From: CAZOWW01 sp964583765
GTDB lineage: Bacteria; Actinomycetota; Actinomycetes; Actinomycetales; Kineosporiaceae
NCBI GenBank assembly: GCA_964583765.1
Contig: CAZOWW010000007.1
Coordinates: forward strand, 21,395-85,394
Direction: 5' to 3'
DNA: 64,000 nt
Shown piece by piece: positions 42,204 to 50,826 of this stretch (positions are counted from its first letter, which is position 1; each line of letters starts with the position of its first letter). The notes below the pieces were generated by a model. That model ran no database searches, was not told the DNA's origin, and was given only the letters and a program-made list of their open reading frames with translations. Position numbers and translations under genes: made by a program.

Positions 42204-42767
42204 TTACTGGAACCGAGATGCGAGCACAGCGAAGCGCAGCAACACGATCCCGATCATGATCGGCCATTTCCGGGACAGGTGTCCCGCGACGCTCATGGGC
42301 ACCGCGACCAGCTCGCACGGGCCCAGGAGCAGTATCACTGCGCCCGAGACCGACACACCGGGCCATCTCGACGCTGACAGCACGTGCAGCATCTGCGTCA
42401 CCAACGCGCTCCCGGGCGTCACGTTGAGGAAGAACATCGTGAGCAGGAAGCCAGTGGCAACCAGGAGCCGATGCCCTTTCGGCAACGCCCAACCAAAGGC
42501 CGCCCGGGCGCTGAGGATCGCGGGCAGGAGCACGGGAGCGATCATCACCATGAGGATCATGTATGGGGGCAACCAGAATTGGTCAGGATGGCTTGGCGAG
42601 TGGGCCTCCTCGATCGAACCGACCCATGCGGCGAGCTCGATCCACTCGACGGCCGCGCCCACCGCCACGACCGTCGCCGTCACCGAGGCCACCAAGACCC
42701 GTCGAGGCTGGCTGGCCAGGATCCTGGATCTCGCGCCTTGTCCCCCGTCATGCTCTCCGCTGCTCAC
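42204..42767 (-). CDS. Four-TM membrane protein of unknown function
   Basis: 187 residues from GTG 42767, preceded by GGGGAGG though with short spacing. Four hydrophobic segments: VLVASVTATVVAVGAAVEWI, LPPYMILMVMIAPVLLPAIL, LLVATGFLLTMFFLNVTPGS and GAVILLLGPCELVAVPMSVA, with a final MIGIVLLRFAVLASRF. Soluble loops are short. No family recognised. It lies alone 130 nt downstream of the sensor kinase gene and could be its last operon member. Confidence 0.6.
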   Translation of the reverse strand: MSSGEHDGGQGARSRILASQPRRVLVASVTATVVAVGAAVEWIELAAWVGSIEEAHSPSHPDQFWLPPYMILMVMIAPVLLPAILSARAAFGWALPKGHRLLVATGFLLTMFFLNVTPGSALVTQMLHVLSASRWPGVSVSGAVILLLGPCELVAVPMSVAGHLSRKWPIMIGIVLLRFAVLASRFQ

Positions 42768-42897
42768 ACCCTCCCCAATGGGGACTGTCTGTGCAGGGGT
42801 GGGCGAGGATGCTGGCGGCCGTCCGCGACGGAACCTGGGACGACGGCTCTTCGAATGCTGACGGTGGTGCGCTGCCGGTCGAAGCCGGGGATCTGGG

Positions 42898-44880
42898 TCA
42901 GAACGTCGCGGTGCGGCGGCGGGGGACCCAGAACTCGACCTCGGTGCCACGGCCGGGGCGGCTCTTGATGGTCATCGTGCCGCCGAGGTCACGGATCCGG
43001 CCGCGCATTGACTGTTCCACCCCGAGCCGACCGGACCGAGCGGCGTCCTCCAGCCGGCCGGGCTCGAAGCCGGCGCCGTCGTCGCGGACCGTGACGCGTA
43101 CGCCCTCGCCCTCGTCCTCCAGCAGGATCCAGGCCCGCGCGTCCGGACCGGCGTGCTGGCGGACATTGTCCAGGGCAGCCTGGACCGCCGCGGTGAGCTC
43201 GCTCGCCCGGCCGGCCGGCAGGAGCACCGGGTCGCCGGGTGCGGATACCTCGATCGCGGCCGACCCGAGCCCGTGCAGCCTGGCCCGCAGGTCGGCCTCG
43301 GCGGCCGGCCCCAAATCGTCGGCGTTCCCGCTGAGCAGGTTGCGCAGGGCCAATTCCTGTTCGCCGGCCAGCACGGCCAGCTGCGGGCCGGCGCCGCCCA
43401 GCTCCGAGCCCTCCCGCTGGACCAGGGCGAGCACCTGCAGCACGCCGTCGTGAATCGGGCGGGCCAGCCGGTCCCGTTCCGCGGCGGCCGCCTCCCGACG
43501 GATGAGCTCGGCCTTCTTGCGTTCCGCCCAGCGCACGGAGAGGTTGTGCGCCACGCCCAGACCGCCGACCCCCGCCGCGGCCACCACCAGGGTCACGCCG
43601 GCCGTGTCGAGGCGCAGCGCCGCACCGACCGCTCTTGGCCACGGCTCACCGTTGAGGCCGATCACCGAGGCGGTCTGCACACCGGCCACCACCAGCACAC
43701 CGGTGATCGGGCCGAGCACCGCCGGGACCGCGCCGCTGGCGCTGAGGACCGGCGCGGTCGCGCCGACCACCGCGGTTGCGGCGGCGATGGCCAGCACAAG
43801 CATCACCATCGACGGTACGACGAGACCCTTCTCGGCGAGCTTCTGCGGTTGCCCGTTCGAAGCCGTGTGCGCAATGAAGGCGCACGTTGCGGCACCCAGC
43901 GTGAGGGTGACCGCGGCCGCGATCCGCCATCGGTGCGCGGCGGCGACGGCGCCGATCGCCACCCCGAGCAGGGCGGCGAACCAGCGGGACGGACCGGCCT
44001 GGTTGGTCGCGGCGAGCGCGATGCCCACCGGCGCGGAGACCGCGATCAGCACGATGGCGGCCGTGAGCGCCCCGGCCAGCGGCCACCGTCCGGCCAGGAT
44101 GGTCAGGGCAGCCGCGGTGACCAGGACCATCCCGCCGCGGATCGCGAGTGTGGCGTTCGGGTAGGCGTCCAGGGACCACCAGCTGACGTGCAGCACCCGT
44201 GACAGCCGCTCCGTCGAGATCATCCCGAGCGGCACCGTCGACAGCGCCACCAACCCGCCGGCGGCGATCAGGCGCAGTCGCTTCCAGCTCCATGGTTTCG
44301 TGTCCGGCAGCCCGACGGCGGGCCGATCTCCCCGCCGCCACCGCCAGGCCGCCGAGCCGACGACGGCGAGGCCGGTCACCAGCAGCACGATGTGCCAGAC
44401 ATGCACTGAGTGCTGCTCATCCCTTGGATATCTGTCCGGCAAGGCTTGGCCGAAGAGAGCGGAGCCGATGGTCAGGGCCGCCACCGTCGCGCCCGGCCCC
44501 GGCTCGCTGGCCCCGAGCAGACTCTGGGCGGCGCCCAGCACTCCGATGACGAGGAGCGGGAACGCTGCGCCGAACGCGTCATAGAGCGGCATCATCCACC
44601 CCCCGGGGAAGTCCGCCAGGAACACGATCGGTGTGCAGAACAGCCCGCCCACCAGCACCAGGTACGGCCACCAGCGCAGCAGACACAGCGCCAGCACGGT
44701 CGCCGCGAGCGGGATGAGCAGGGTGAACGGGTGCGACCCCCAATAGGCGTCAAGCTCACGTTCCGGGAAGTCGAGCTGCGGCGAGAATCCTCCCCCGGAC
44801 GAGGACTTCACGACCGCGATCAGCAGACAACCACCCACGCCGGCCAAAGCCATCCACCACCGCGCCACCCGCTCGTTCAT
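42898..44880 (-). CDS. Multi-TM sensor histidine kinase (DesK/MacS-like)
   Basis: 660 residues. About ten membrane helices fill residues 8-470 (for example LLIPLAATVLALCLLRWWPY, GLVALSTVPLGMI, LAGALTAAIVLIAVSAPVG). The catalytic part begins at ELIRREAAAAERDRLARPIH, with the phospho-acceptor His in PIHDGVLQVLALV, the N-box ALDNVRQHAGPDA, and the G-boxes DDGAGFEPG and GRGTEVEFWVP. The PIHDGVLQ form is typical of actinobacterial HATPase_c_2 kinases. ATG 44880 overlaps the peptidase stop. Its probable partner is the response regulator at 45835-46476, now separated by an IS remnant. Confidence 0.88.
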   Translation of the reverse strand: MNERVARWWMALAGVGGCLLIAVVKSSSGGGFSPQLDFPERELDAYWGSHPFTLLIPLAATVLALCLLRWWPYLVLVGGLFCTPIVFLADFPGGWMMPLYDAFGAAFPLLVIGVLGAAQSLLGASEPGPGATVAALTIGSALFGQALPDRYPRDEQHSVHVWHIVLLVTGLAVVGSAAWRWRRGDRPAVGLPDTKPWSWKRLRLIAAGGLVALSTVPLGMISTERLSRVLHVSWWSLDAYPNATLAIRGGMVLVTAAALTILAGRWPLAGALTAAIVLIAVSAPVGIALAATNQAGPSRWFAALLGVAIGAVAAAHRWRIAAAVTLTLGAATCAFIAHTASNGQPQKLAEKGLVVPSMVMLVLAIAAATAVVGATAPVLSASGAVPAVLGPITGVLVVAGVQTASVIGLNGEPWPRAVGAALRLDTAGVTLVVAAAGVGGLGVAHNLSVRWAERKKAELIRREAAAAERDRLARPIHDGVLQVLALVQREGSELGGAGPQLAVLAGEQELALRNLLSGNADDLGPAAEADLRARLHGLGSAAIEVSAPGDPVLLPAGRASELTAAVQAALDNVRQHAGPDARAWILLEDEGEGVRVTVRDDGAGFEPGRLEDAARSGRLGVEQSMRGRIRDLGGTMTIKSRPGRGTEVEFWVPRRRTATF

Positions 44881-45434
44881 GCCGGTGATCCTGGCGTACG
44901 AGCGGTCAGCGCGTTGCCCGGGCGGAGCCCTGGGGTCGGCCCCCGATCCGCGTAGTACTCGAAATGCCACCATTCGTTGTCATACGGGCGGTACAGGCCG
45001 TAGACCGATCCATGCTCTGCCAGCCACCGCGCGCCCTCCATCGGCCGTACATCGAGTGCCTCGCCCGCGACGTGCCGCGACTCGTGCGGCGGCAGCGCCC
45101 ACCGCCGGGCCGCCTCCGTCGAGCCGGTCCGCGCGACCGCCGCGGCGAACATCACGGCCTGCGCGGCCGGGTCCCGGTATCCGGAGGTCAGCCCGAGCAG
45201 TTCCCCGTGCCACCACAGGGCCCGCGTGCGCGCCGCCTCGAACGCCGCCCGCGCCGCCGGCGTGAGACCGTGCAGGCGCTCCGCGGGAAATCGCAACGCC
45301 AGTGCCCACTGGCAGGCGGTGTGCCGGGCCCGGTCCGCCGTGACCAGAACAGCGACCGGCGCCAGTGAGAACGCCAGCAGACGGGTGACGACGCGGTACC
45401 ACGCATCGCGGCGCCGGCTTCGGTGAGGACTCAT
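44877..45434 (-). CDS. M15-family D-alanyl-D-alanine carboxypeptidase-like protein
   Basis: 185 residues. One N-terminal membrane anchor (VVTRLLAFSLAPVAVLVTAD), then the zinc-peptidase core: SGYRDPAAQ, SRHVAGEALDV (HxxGxAxD zinc motif), and EWWHFEYYAD with the catalytic Glu and third zinc His. Such enzymes trim peptidoglycan stem peptides outside the cell. ATG 45434 is chosen over a TTG two codons earlier. Coupled to the sensor kinase (ATGA), suggesting that the two-component system responds to or controls cell-wall remodelling. Confidence 0.85.
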   Translation of the reverse strand: MSPHRSRRRDAWYRVVTRLLAFSLAPVAVLVTADRARHTACQWALALRFPAERLHGLTPAARAAFEAARTRALWWHGELLGLTSGYRDPAAQAVMFAAAVARTGSTEAARRWALPPHESRHVAGEALDVRPMEGARWLAEHGSVYGLYRPYDNEWWHFEYYADRGPTPGLRPGNALTARTPGSPA

Positions 45435-45593
45435 GCACAAGAGGTTCGCGGAGCGACGCGGCGCAGGGATGAGTAGAACTACTCAGTGCGGTGGCTACGA
45501 ATCGCTCGCCGGGTCACGACACGCCGACGGATGATCCTATGTCCGGGTCGGGGTGATCGCAGGCGTGCTCTCACGGATACCTGAGCGTGGGTG

Positions 45594-45840
45594 GTGATGG
45601 CGAAACCCGTACAGGCCCGGCCCTTGTCCGAGGATGAGGGGCGATGGCTGCCGGCCACGTACCACCACACGCACGGCATCCGGTACTTCCACGGCTGCTA
45701 CCGCCCGGGCGAGGACCGCTCGTGGGGTGTGGACCCGACACCGAAACGCCGCCGACCACACCCTGAGCGCCCTGAAGCCGATCCGTGCCACCCGCCCCGA
45801 CTGCGGCCCGATCCACGTCATCGTGGACAAGGAGCTACTG
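45594..45840 (+). pseudogene. IS630-family transposase remnant, frameshifted
   Basis: A fragment of the IS630-type DDE domain. The first frame reads TYHHTHGIRYFHGCYRPGED then RSWGVD, and after a shift near 45740 the second frame reads NAADHTLSALKPIRATRPD and GPIHVIVDKELL. Together these follow the family order HG-x-x-YFHGCY, W-GV, AANTL-ALK-IRA-RPD, P-IYVI-D. No ends or start remain. It lies between the response regulator and the peptidase/kinase pair, probably a scar of an old insertion into this operon. Confidence 0.7.
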
Positions 45841-46476
45841 CATGCCGTTCTCGAACGCGTAGCGGACCAGCGCGCTGCGGTTGTGCAGCTGCAGCTTGGC
45901 CAGCGTGTTCTGCACGTGGTTCTGCACCGTGCGAATCGAGACGGCCAGCTCCTCGGCCACGTCCTTGTAGGACAACCCCTTGGCGACCAGCCGCAGAACC
46001 TCCATCTCCCGTGCGGTCAGCTGGGGCTTGCCAGTCGGTGCGGCGGCCAGCTTCCGGTACTCCCCGAGCACGAGCCCGGCCAGCCCGGCGGTGAACACGG
46101 CCTCGCCCTCCGCGGTACGCCGCACCGCATCCAGGAACTCGCGGCGGCCGGCCGACTTCACCAGGTATCCGATGGCGCCGGCCTTGAGCGCGTCGAGGAC
46201 GTCGTGCTGCTCCCCGCTGGCCGAGAGCATCAGGATCCGGACCTCCGGCCACGCCGCCAGCAGGCCACGGATGACCTCGACGCCGGTCAGGTCGGTCAGC
46301 TGCAGGTCGAGCACCACGACGTCGGGCCGGGCCGCCCGGACCACACGCAGCGCCTGGGCCCCCTCGCCGATGGCCGCGGTGACCAGGTACCCGGCGTCGG
46401 TGAGATCCCGAGCGACCCCGTCGCGCCACATCGGGTGGTCATCCACCACCATCACTCGCACGGCCACGGCCGTCAC
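45835..46476 (-). CDS. Response regulator, NarL/LuxR family
   Basis: 213 residues. Receiver: VMVVDDHPMWRDGVARDLTD, phospho-acceptor Asp in VVVLDLQLTDLTG, LMLSASGE, and lysine in GYLVKSAGRREF. LuxR HTH: LTAREMEVLRLVAKGLSYKD, VAEELAVSIRTVQNHVQNTL. GTG 46476 overlaps the stop of the broken resolvase. Likely cognate partner of the kinase at 42898; the M15 gene and an IS630 remnant now lie between them. Its last codons touch the remnant. Confidence 0.92.
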   Translation of the reverse strand: MTAVAVRVMVVDDHPMWRDGVARDLTDAGYLVTAAIGEGAQALRVVRAARPDVVVLDLQLTDLTGVEVIRGLLAAWPEVRILMLSASGEQHDVLDALKAGAIGYLVKSAGRREFLDAVRRTAEGEAVFTAGLAGLVLGEYRKLAAAPTGKPQLTAREMEVLRLVAKGLSYKDVAEELAVSIRTVQNHVQNTLAKLQLHNRSALVRYAFENGMQ

Positions 46477-47100
46477 GATAAACGCCGGATGCCCCGGGCG
46501 GGGAACGGGTCGGGGTCCGAGGTGACGCCCGCCCGGCCCAGGTGCCGGTAGATGGTCGGGCGCGTGACGCCGAACTCCGAGGCGATCGCCGCGACGGTGT
46601 AGCGACGCCGCCCGTCCTGGTCCTTCTCCTCATACATAGCCCGGGCCAGAGCGACCTGGCGGGGGCCGAGCTTGGGCTTCTGCCCCCCCGGTGCGTCCGC
46701 GGGCCCGGGCGGCCTCCAGGCCGTCGCGGGTGCGTTCGGACATCAGGGCGTGCTCGAACTCCGCGATCGAGCCCAGGATCTGGAAGAACATTCGCCCCAC
46801 CGGGGTGGAGGTGTCGATGCCCTGGTCGAGCACCACCAGGTCCACCCCGCGCTCCTGCAGCCCCCGCGACAGAGCGATCAGGTGTTCCAGGGACCGGCCC
46901 AACCGGTCCAGCTTGGTGACCACCAACTGGTCCCCGGCCCGGTTGGCCGACAACAGCGCCTTGTCCAGCTCCGGGCGCGAAGCCAGCACCCCGGAGGCCC
47001 GATCGAGGTACACCAGGTCGCAGCCGGCCGCCCTCAACGCGTCGTGCTGCGCGGCCGGATTCTGCTCACGCGTGGACACCCGCCCATACCCGATCCTCAT
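46473..47100 (-). pseudogene. Serine resolvase, frameshifted
   Basis: From ATG 47100 the frame encodes a TnpR-like recombinase: MRIGYGRVSTREQNPAAQHD (catalytic Ser), VVTKLDRLGRSLEHLIALS, EFEHALMSERTRDGLEAARARGRTGG. At a run of seven C (about 46685-46691) the frame is lost. Removing one base restores QKPKLGPRQVALARAMYEEK and a normal HTH, AAIASEFGVTRPTIYRHLG, ending at 46473. Hence a one-base insertion in a homopolymer. Either a true pseudogene or a sequencing error; a length of 3n+1 supports one extra base. Confidence 0.8.
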
Positions 47101-47717
47101 ATCCGGGACCGTAACGAGAACCCCCGACAGCATGACGATGGCGCGGACACGGGAACCGGACAGTCACGACCTGCAGCAATACAAGATCACTCGAGGTGTC
47201 TCGCGAACGAACGTCCACGAGACACCCGGGGCCGCCGGGCAAAACGTCGGGGACGGCAACACCTCGGATCCCCCGTGGGCATTGCCGTCCCCGCACCGCC
47301 GCCACGCAATGTTGGGCTCCCACGAGCGGAGCGCCGATGCACTCATGTCCTCGACCCATCCGGGCCCGGCCTTGACCGCCCCAGGGAGGAACCGGACGAC
47401 TCCTCCCCAAGAAGGAACCATCACCGGGAATCGGCCGCCGGCCAGCTTCGAGTAGCCGGCACCGCACGCGAACGGCGCGCCAACGGATGCGGGGTGGCCT
47501 TCGGCCCCCGCCGGAGGTCACGGGGCTCCAGAGGCCTCCGGCCGCGCGTTCTCCGCCGATCGCCGATGTGCCGAATCGGGGGTCCCGCCCAAATTTCGGT
47601 ACGCCTCACCAGTCACCTGGCGGTCCGCGACCATTCTCGACAGGTAAAGCACACTTGACACCATCGGATCCTGGGCCACATGCTCATGTCAAGCACGCTT
47701 TACCCCTGGAGGGAATC
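47101..47717. other. Intergenic region with hairpin and operator
   Basis: 617 nt with no supportable gene. It contains a hairpin GGACGGCAA (about 47250)/TTGCCGTCC (about 47283) and, near its right end, the long inverted repeat listed separately ahead of the membrane protein/XRE pair. Confidence 0.4.
47644..47703 (+). promoter_or_regulatory. Long inverted repeat upstream of membrane protein/XRE operon
   Basis: Arms 47644-47660 (GTAAAGC...CTTGACA) and 47687-47703 (TGTCAAG...GCTTTAC) match at 14 of 17 positions with a 26-nt spacer. TTGACA within the left arm could serve as a -35. The right arm ends just before the GGAGGG ribosome site of the gene at 47718. It fits an operator for the XRE regulator encoded second in the operon (inference). 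Confidence 0.6.
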
Positions 47718-48122
47718 ATGACGATGACCAAGCAAACGCGTTGGCTGGCCGCCGCCGGTCTGGGACTCGCGCTGACCGCCACCCTGACCCCACTGGTGGC
47801 CATGTCCCAGCCGAATCCGACCACCACGGACGTCATGACGGCGGCCATGATCACCGGTCCGGTCGCGTTCGCCGTGAGCTGGCTGGTCCTGGTGGCCGGC
47901 CCGGTGCTGACCCGTTCCTACACCGAGGGCAATGTCGAACGGACCTGGCTGGAACGAGCCCTCGCCGGTACCGCGGTGGACGTTCTCGCCGGTACCGCCG
48001 CCGCGGCACTCACCTTGACGAGCAACGATATTCACGCACCGGCCGGGCCCGCCCTGACTATCGTGCTGGCCGCCGGCCTCGCCGATCTCGGTCTCCGCTA
48101 CCTACGGCTGCGCCAGTCCTGA
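47718..48122 (+). CDS. Four-TM membrane protein paired with XRE regulator
   Basis: 134 residues, ATG 47718 with GGAGGG 6 nt upstream. Hydrophobic segments: WLAAAGLGLALTATLTPLVA, AAMITGPVAFAVSWLVLVAG, TAVDVLAGTAAAALTLT and ALTIVLAAGLADLGLRYL. No family recognised. The stop overlaps the regulator's ATG (TGATG), so the two are made together. Small membrane protein plus short XRE regulator is a common actinobacterial/firmicute pairing (YgzD-type regulators) often linked to stress or transport sensing. Confidence 0.7.
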   Translation: MTMTKQTRWLAAAGLGLALTATLTPLVAMSQPNPTTTDVMTAAMITGPVAFAVSWLVLVAGPVLTRSYTEGNVERTWLERALAGTAVDVLAGTAAAALTLTSNDIHAPAGPALTIVLAAGLADLGLRYLRLRQS

Positions 48123-48337
48123 TGCCGATTCCGAACCGGCTCACCGAGCTTCGCCAGGCGCGGGGTTGGACACAGCGAGAACTTGCCGAACAGCTGGGGG
48201 TTTCCCGACAAACCGTGATCTCTATCGAACGCCACCGCTTCGATCCGTCCCTCCCGCTCGCCTTCCGGCTCGCCAAGGTCTTCGACTGCCGGATCGAGGA
48301 CGTCTTCCAGGTCGACGAGTCCACCGACCTCTCCTGA
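48122..48337 (+). CDS. Short XRE-family HTH regulator
   Basis: 71 residues that are almost only an HTH_3 domain: RLTELRQARGWTQRELAEQL, GVSRQTVISIERHRFDPSLP, LAFRLAKVFDCRIEDVFQVD. The closing CRIEDVFQ is typical of the YgzD/short XRE group. It has no sensor domain, so its partner membrane protein may modulate it. Likely binds the inverted repeat at 47644-47703. Confidence 0.88.
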   Translation: MPIPNRLTELRQARGWTQRELAEQLGVSRQTVISIERHRFDPSLPLAFRLAKVFDCRIEDVFQVDESTDLS

Positions 48338-48825
48338 ACCAGAACCGGTTCTCCGGTCCGTGTCCTTTCTGACCAGGACGTTGCGACCAGGCCACCGACA
48401 GGTTGCTCGACCGATCACCGCCGGAACATCACCCGTGTCAGTTGTGTCGCAAACTTGTTAGAGGGACCATCACCGGAAACGACGGCCGGCTGTCCTCGAG
48501 CAGCGGAACACCGCAACCACGGACGACGCACCGACGCGCCTGAGGCGTCCTCCGGTCACGCCAGGCCGGAGGGCACTCCCCTCAACCACCACCGCTGGCC
48601 CACCGACCCGAACAGCGCCCTCATCGTCCCCCGACGGGCCGCCGCCCACACCCCAGATCCCCCGTACACCCGGCTACACAGCCCACGGGCGCCGATGCCA
48701 GGATCAGGCCCACGACGCCCGTGTCGGCATCCCCCGTTGCTGGCCGCGTCCAGGCGCCCCGACAACCCCCGTGGTCGGGGCGCCTACCTTCAAGCACACC
48801 CGCACACCCAGCCCCTCCGGCGGCG

Positions 48826-48960
48826 GACACCTGGCGCTGGGGCGGGACCACCATCCCGTCGACGCTCACGCCACGGGGAACCAAGCCAGACGCCGATCTC
48901 GACCGCGTCCCCAGCCCGCACCCCAGCAGCCCCATCCTCGACCCACCCCACCCCCACCGC
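48826..48960. repeat. Dispersed 135-bp repeat, copy A
   Basis: Closely similar to 55293-55428 in the same orientation. 28 consecutive bases (48853-48880 and 55321-55348) are identical and much of the rest matches, with scattered substitutions. Both copies lie past the 3' end of a minus-strand signalling/oxygen-sensing gene. Minus-strand translation gives a conserved-looking GSPWRERRRDGG segment, so a remnant of a duplicated gene or a structured RNA are both possible. Confidence 0.6.
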
Positions 48961-49052
48961 ACGCTGACACAGAGCACCCAGCCACACACCCGGCGTCAAC
49001 AGCCCCACGGCGATCACATCGCATGACGTCGCCGCCACAGACCCGAGTGAGC

Positions 49053-49219
49053 CGAGTTAGGTCCACCGGCCCCCCGAACCCTGCCCCTGGAAGCCCCTAC
49101 GCGAGGCGCACGAGAGCCGGCCCAGGACCTAACTTGACTAACTTCCGCAGGTCAGAGCCGGTGTCGGGCACCTAACTCGCCAAGTTAGAAACCTAACTCG
49201 ACCCCGCCGACCTAACTCG
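49053..49219. repeat. CCTAACTCG repeat cluster
   Basis: Copies at 49053-49061 (reverse), 49128-49136 (CCTAACTTG), 49171-49179, 49192-49200 and 49211-49219, plus CAAGTTAG at 49181-49188. The last three are 20-21 nt apart, two helical turns, suggesting a cooperative DNA-binding site. AT-richer than its surroundings. Confidence 0.6.
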
Positions 49220-49233
49220 GTGACCTCACTCGC

Positions 49234-50826
49234 TCAGAGCTGGTAGCGGGTGATGAGTTGATCGAGGTCATGGGCGAGATCGTCGAGGGCACCCGCGGCG
49301 GCACGAGCTTGTTCGGCGTGGCTGGTGGTGGAGCGGGCCGCGATGGCGACACCAGCGATGGACTCGAGGATCTGCTGGGCATTGGTCGAGGCGCCGGCGA
49401 TGTGACTGGAGATGTCGGCAGTGGTGGCGGCCTGTTGCTCGACGGCGGCAGCGATGGTGGCCTGGTGGTCGTTGATCGTGGTGATGACCTGCCCGACGTC
49501 AAGGATGGTCCGGGAGACCTGGTGGGTGACGTTCTGGAGGGCGTCGACCCGGTGAGCGATGTCGTCGGCGGCGTGACCACTCTGCTGGGCGAGGTCCTTG
49601 ACCTCCGTGGCCACGACGGCGAAGCCCTTGCCCGCGGTGCCGGCACGGGCGGCCTCGATGGTGGCGTTGAGGGCGAGCAGGTTGGTCTGGTCGGTGACAT
49701 TGCTGATCAATGACAGGACCTGGGTGATCTGTCCTGAGGACTCGGCGAGCTGGTCCACGCTCGCGCCCGCGCCGTGGGCGGTCTGGGCAGCCGCGGACGC
49801 AACGCGGGACGCAGTGGAGGCGCTGCGGGAGATCTCCTGGATGGACTGGGACAGCTCTTCGGTACTGCCCGCGACAGTGGCGACGGTCGTGGACAGGTCG
49901 CGTGCCGTGGCGGTGACCAGGTCGGCCTGACGGCCGGTCTGCTCGGCGGCGGCCACGATCGCCGAGGACGCGGCGGCGAGCTGGGAGGACTGGCTGGTCA
50001 GCGCGATGACCGAGTCGGTGACGGTCCGCGCGAAGGTATGCATCGATTCCAGGATGGCGTCGACGCTGTCGGCAAGTCGGCCGATCTCGTCACGGCGGCC
50101 GCTGGCCAGCCGCTGGGTGAGGTCCCCACCGGCGCGGGCGATACGGTCGACCCGGGCCGCGATGGTCTGGACCGGTCGCAGCAGGGACCGCCACAGCACC
50201 AACCCACCAGCCACCAGCGCGGCGGCCAGGAGCGCGGCGAGCACGCTCACCAGGACAGTGACACGACTCTGGTTGGTGCGTACCACCGCGGCCGCAGCCG
50301 CCACCTGATCGTTGGCGATCTTGCCGAGCGCGGTCAACCCCGCCATCAGATTGTTGGACGGGGTGAGGTTCGCGACGGTCACCTGGTAGGCGGCCTCGTC
50401 ATGGCGGCCGGCCTGGACCGCCGTCCACCCGGCCTCGAACGTGCTCCCGTACGCGGTGACGTCCTGGGCGATCCGCGTGAGCAGGTCCGTGGCCGGGCCG
50501 GTGCTGGGCAGCAGACTCCTCGCGGTGGCGATGTCGCCTTCCAGGGCCTTGCGGGCATCGACGGCCTGCTGGTGGGTGGTGGTCCACAGATCGGTGTTCC
50601 GCGGGGTGTTCACCGCGACCAGGACGTACATGTTGTTCTGGTCGTCGTAGGCGTAGAAGTCCGCCACCGCCGAGGAGACGGCGTGCTGCAACCGTGCCGC
50701 CCGGTCGACGAGATCACTGGTCGATGTCTGCGCGTTCCGGGTGCTCACCAGCACCCCACCGGTCATCCCCCCGATCACCGCGGCCAGCAACGACCCAGCC
50801 ACGACTGCCTTCGTTCTCAGGAGCAC
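49234..50826 (-). CDS. Methyl-accepting chemotaxis protein
   Basis: 530 residues from GTG 50826 with GGAGG 9 nt upstream. TM1 (AVVAGSLLAAVIGGMTGGVL), a periplasmic four-helix-bundle-like sensor (about 32-185), TM2 (VTVLVSVLAALLAAALVAGG), HAMP (SLLRPVQTIAARVDRIARAG), then a long coiled-coil signalling domain. The hairpin tip reads SNVTDQTNLLALNATIEAAR followed by GKGFAVVATEVKDLAQQS, the CheA/CheW contact region. It senses an unknown ligand and tunes flagellar rotation, implying a motile host. No che genes lie beside it. Confidence 0.95.
   Translation of the reverse strand: MLLRTKAVVAGSLLAAVIGGMTGGVLVSTRNAQTSTSDLVDRAARLQHAVSSAVADFYAYDDQNNMYVLVAVNTPRNTDLWTTTHQQAVDARKALEGDIATARSLLPSTGPATDLLTRIAQDVTAYGSTFEAGWTAVQAGRHDEAAYQVTVANLTPSNNLMAGLTALGKIANDQVAAAAAVVRTNQSRVTVLVSVLAALLAAALVAGGLVLWRSLLRPVQTIAARVDRIARAGGDLTQRLASGRRDEIGRLADSVDAILESMHTFARTVTDSVIALTSQSSQLAAASSAIVAAAEQTGRQADLVTATARDLSTTVATVAGSTEELSQSIQEISRSASTASRVASAAAQTAHGAGASVDQLAESSGQITQVLSLISNVTDQTNLLALNATIEAARAGTAGKGFAVVATEVKDLAQQSGHAADDIAHRVDALQNVTHQVSRTILDVGQVITTINDHQATIAAAVEQQAATTADISSHIAGASTNAQQILESIAGVAIAARSTTSHAEQARAAAGALDDLAHDLDQLITRYQL

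Larger units (their letters stand above)
48338..49233. other. Intergenic region with two repeat systems
   Basis: About 900 nt between the convergent XRE and chemoreceptor genes. Frames here look non-coding. It holds one copy of a 135-bp dispersed repeat (48826-48960) and a cluster of CCTAACTCG repeats (49053-49219). Confidence 0.5.

Noticed and set aside
48826..48960. c-di-GMP or c-di-AMP riboswitch at the dispersed repeat
   Set aside because: GGGGAAC resembles part of a known motif, but the other conserved segments of either riboswitch are missing.
48455..49175. Several short frames on both strands in the repeat-containing intergenic region
   Set aside because: Pro/Arg/His-rich, no ribosome sites, no conservation cues beyond the repeat itself.
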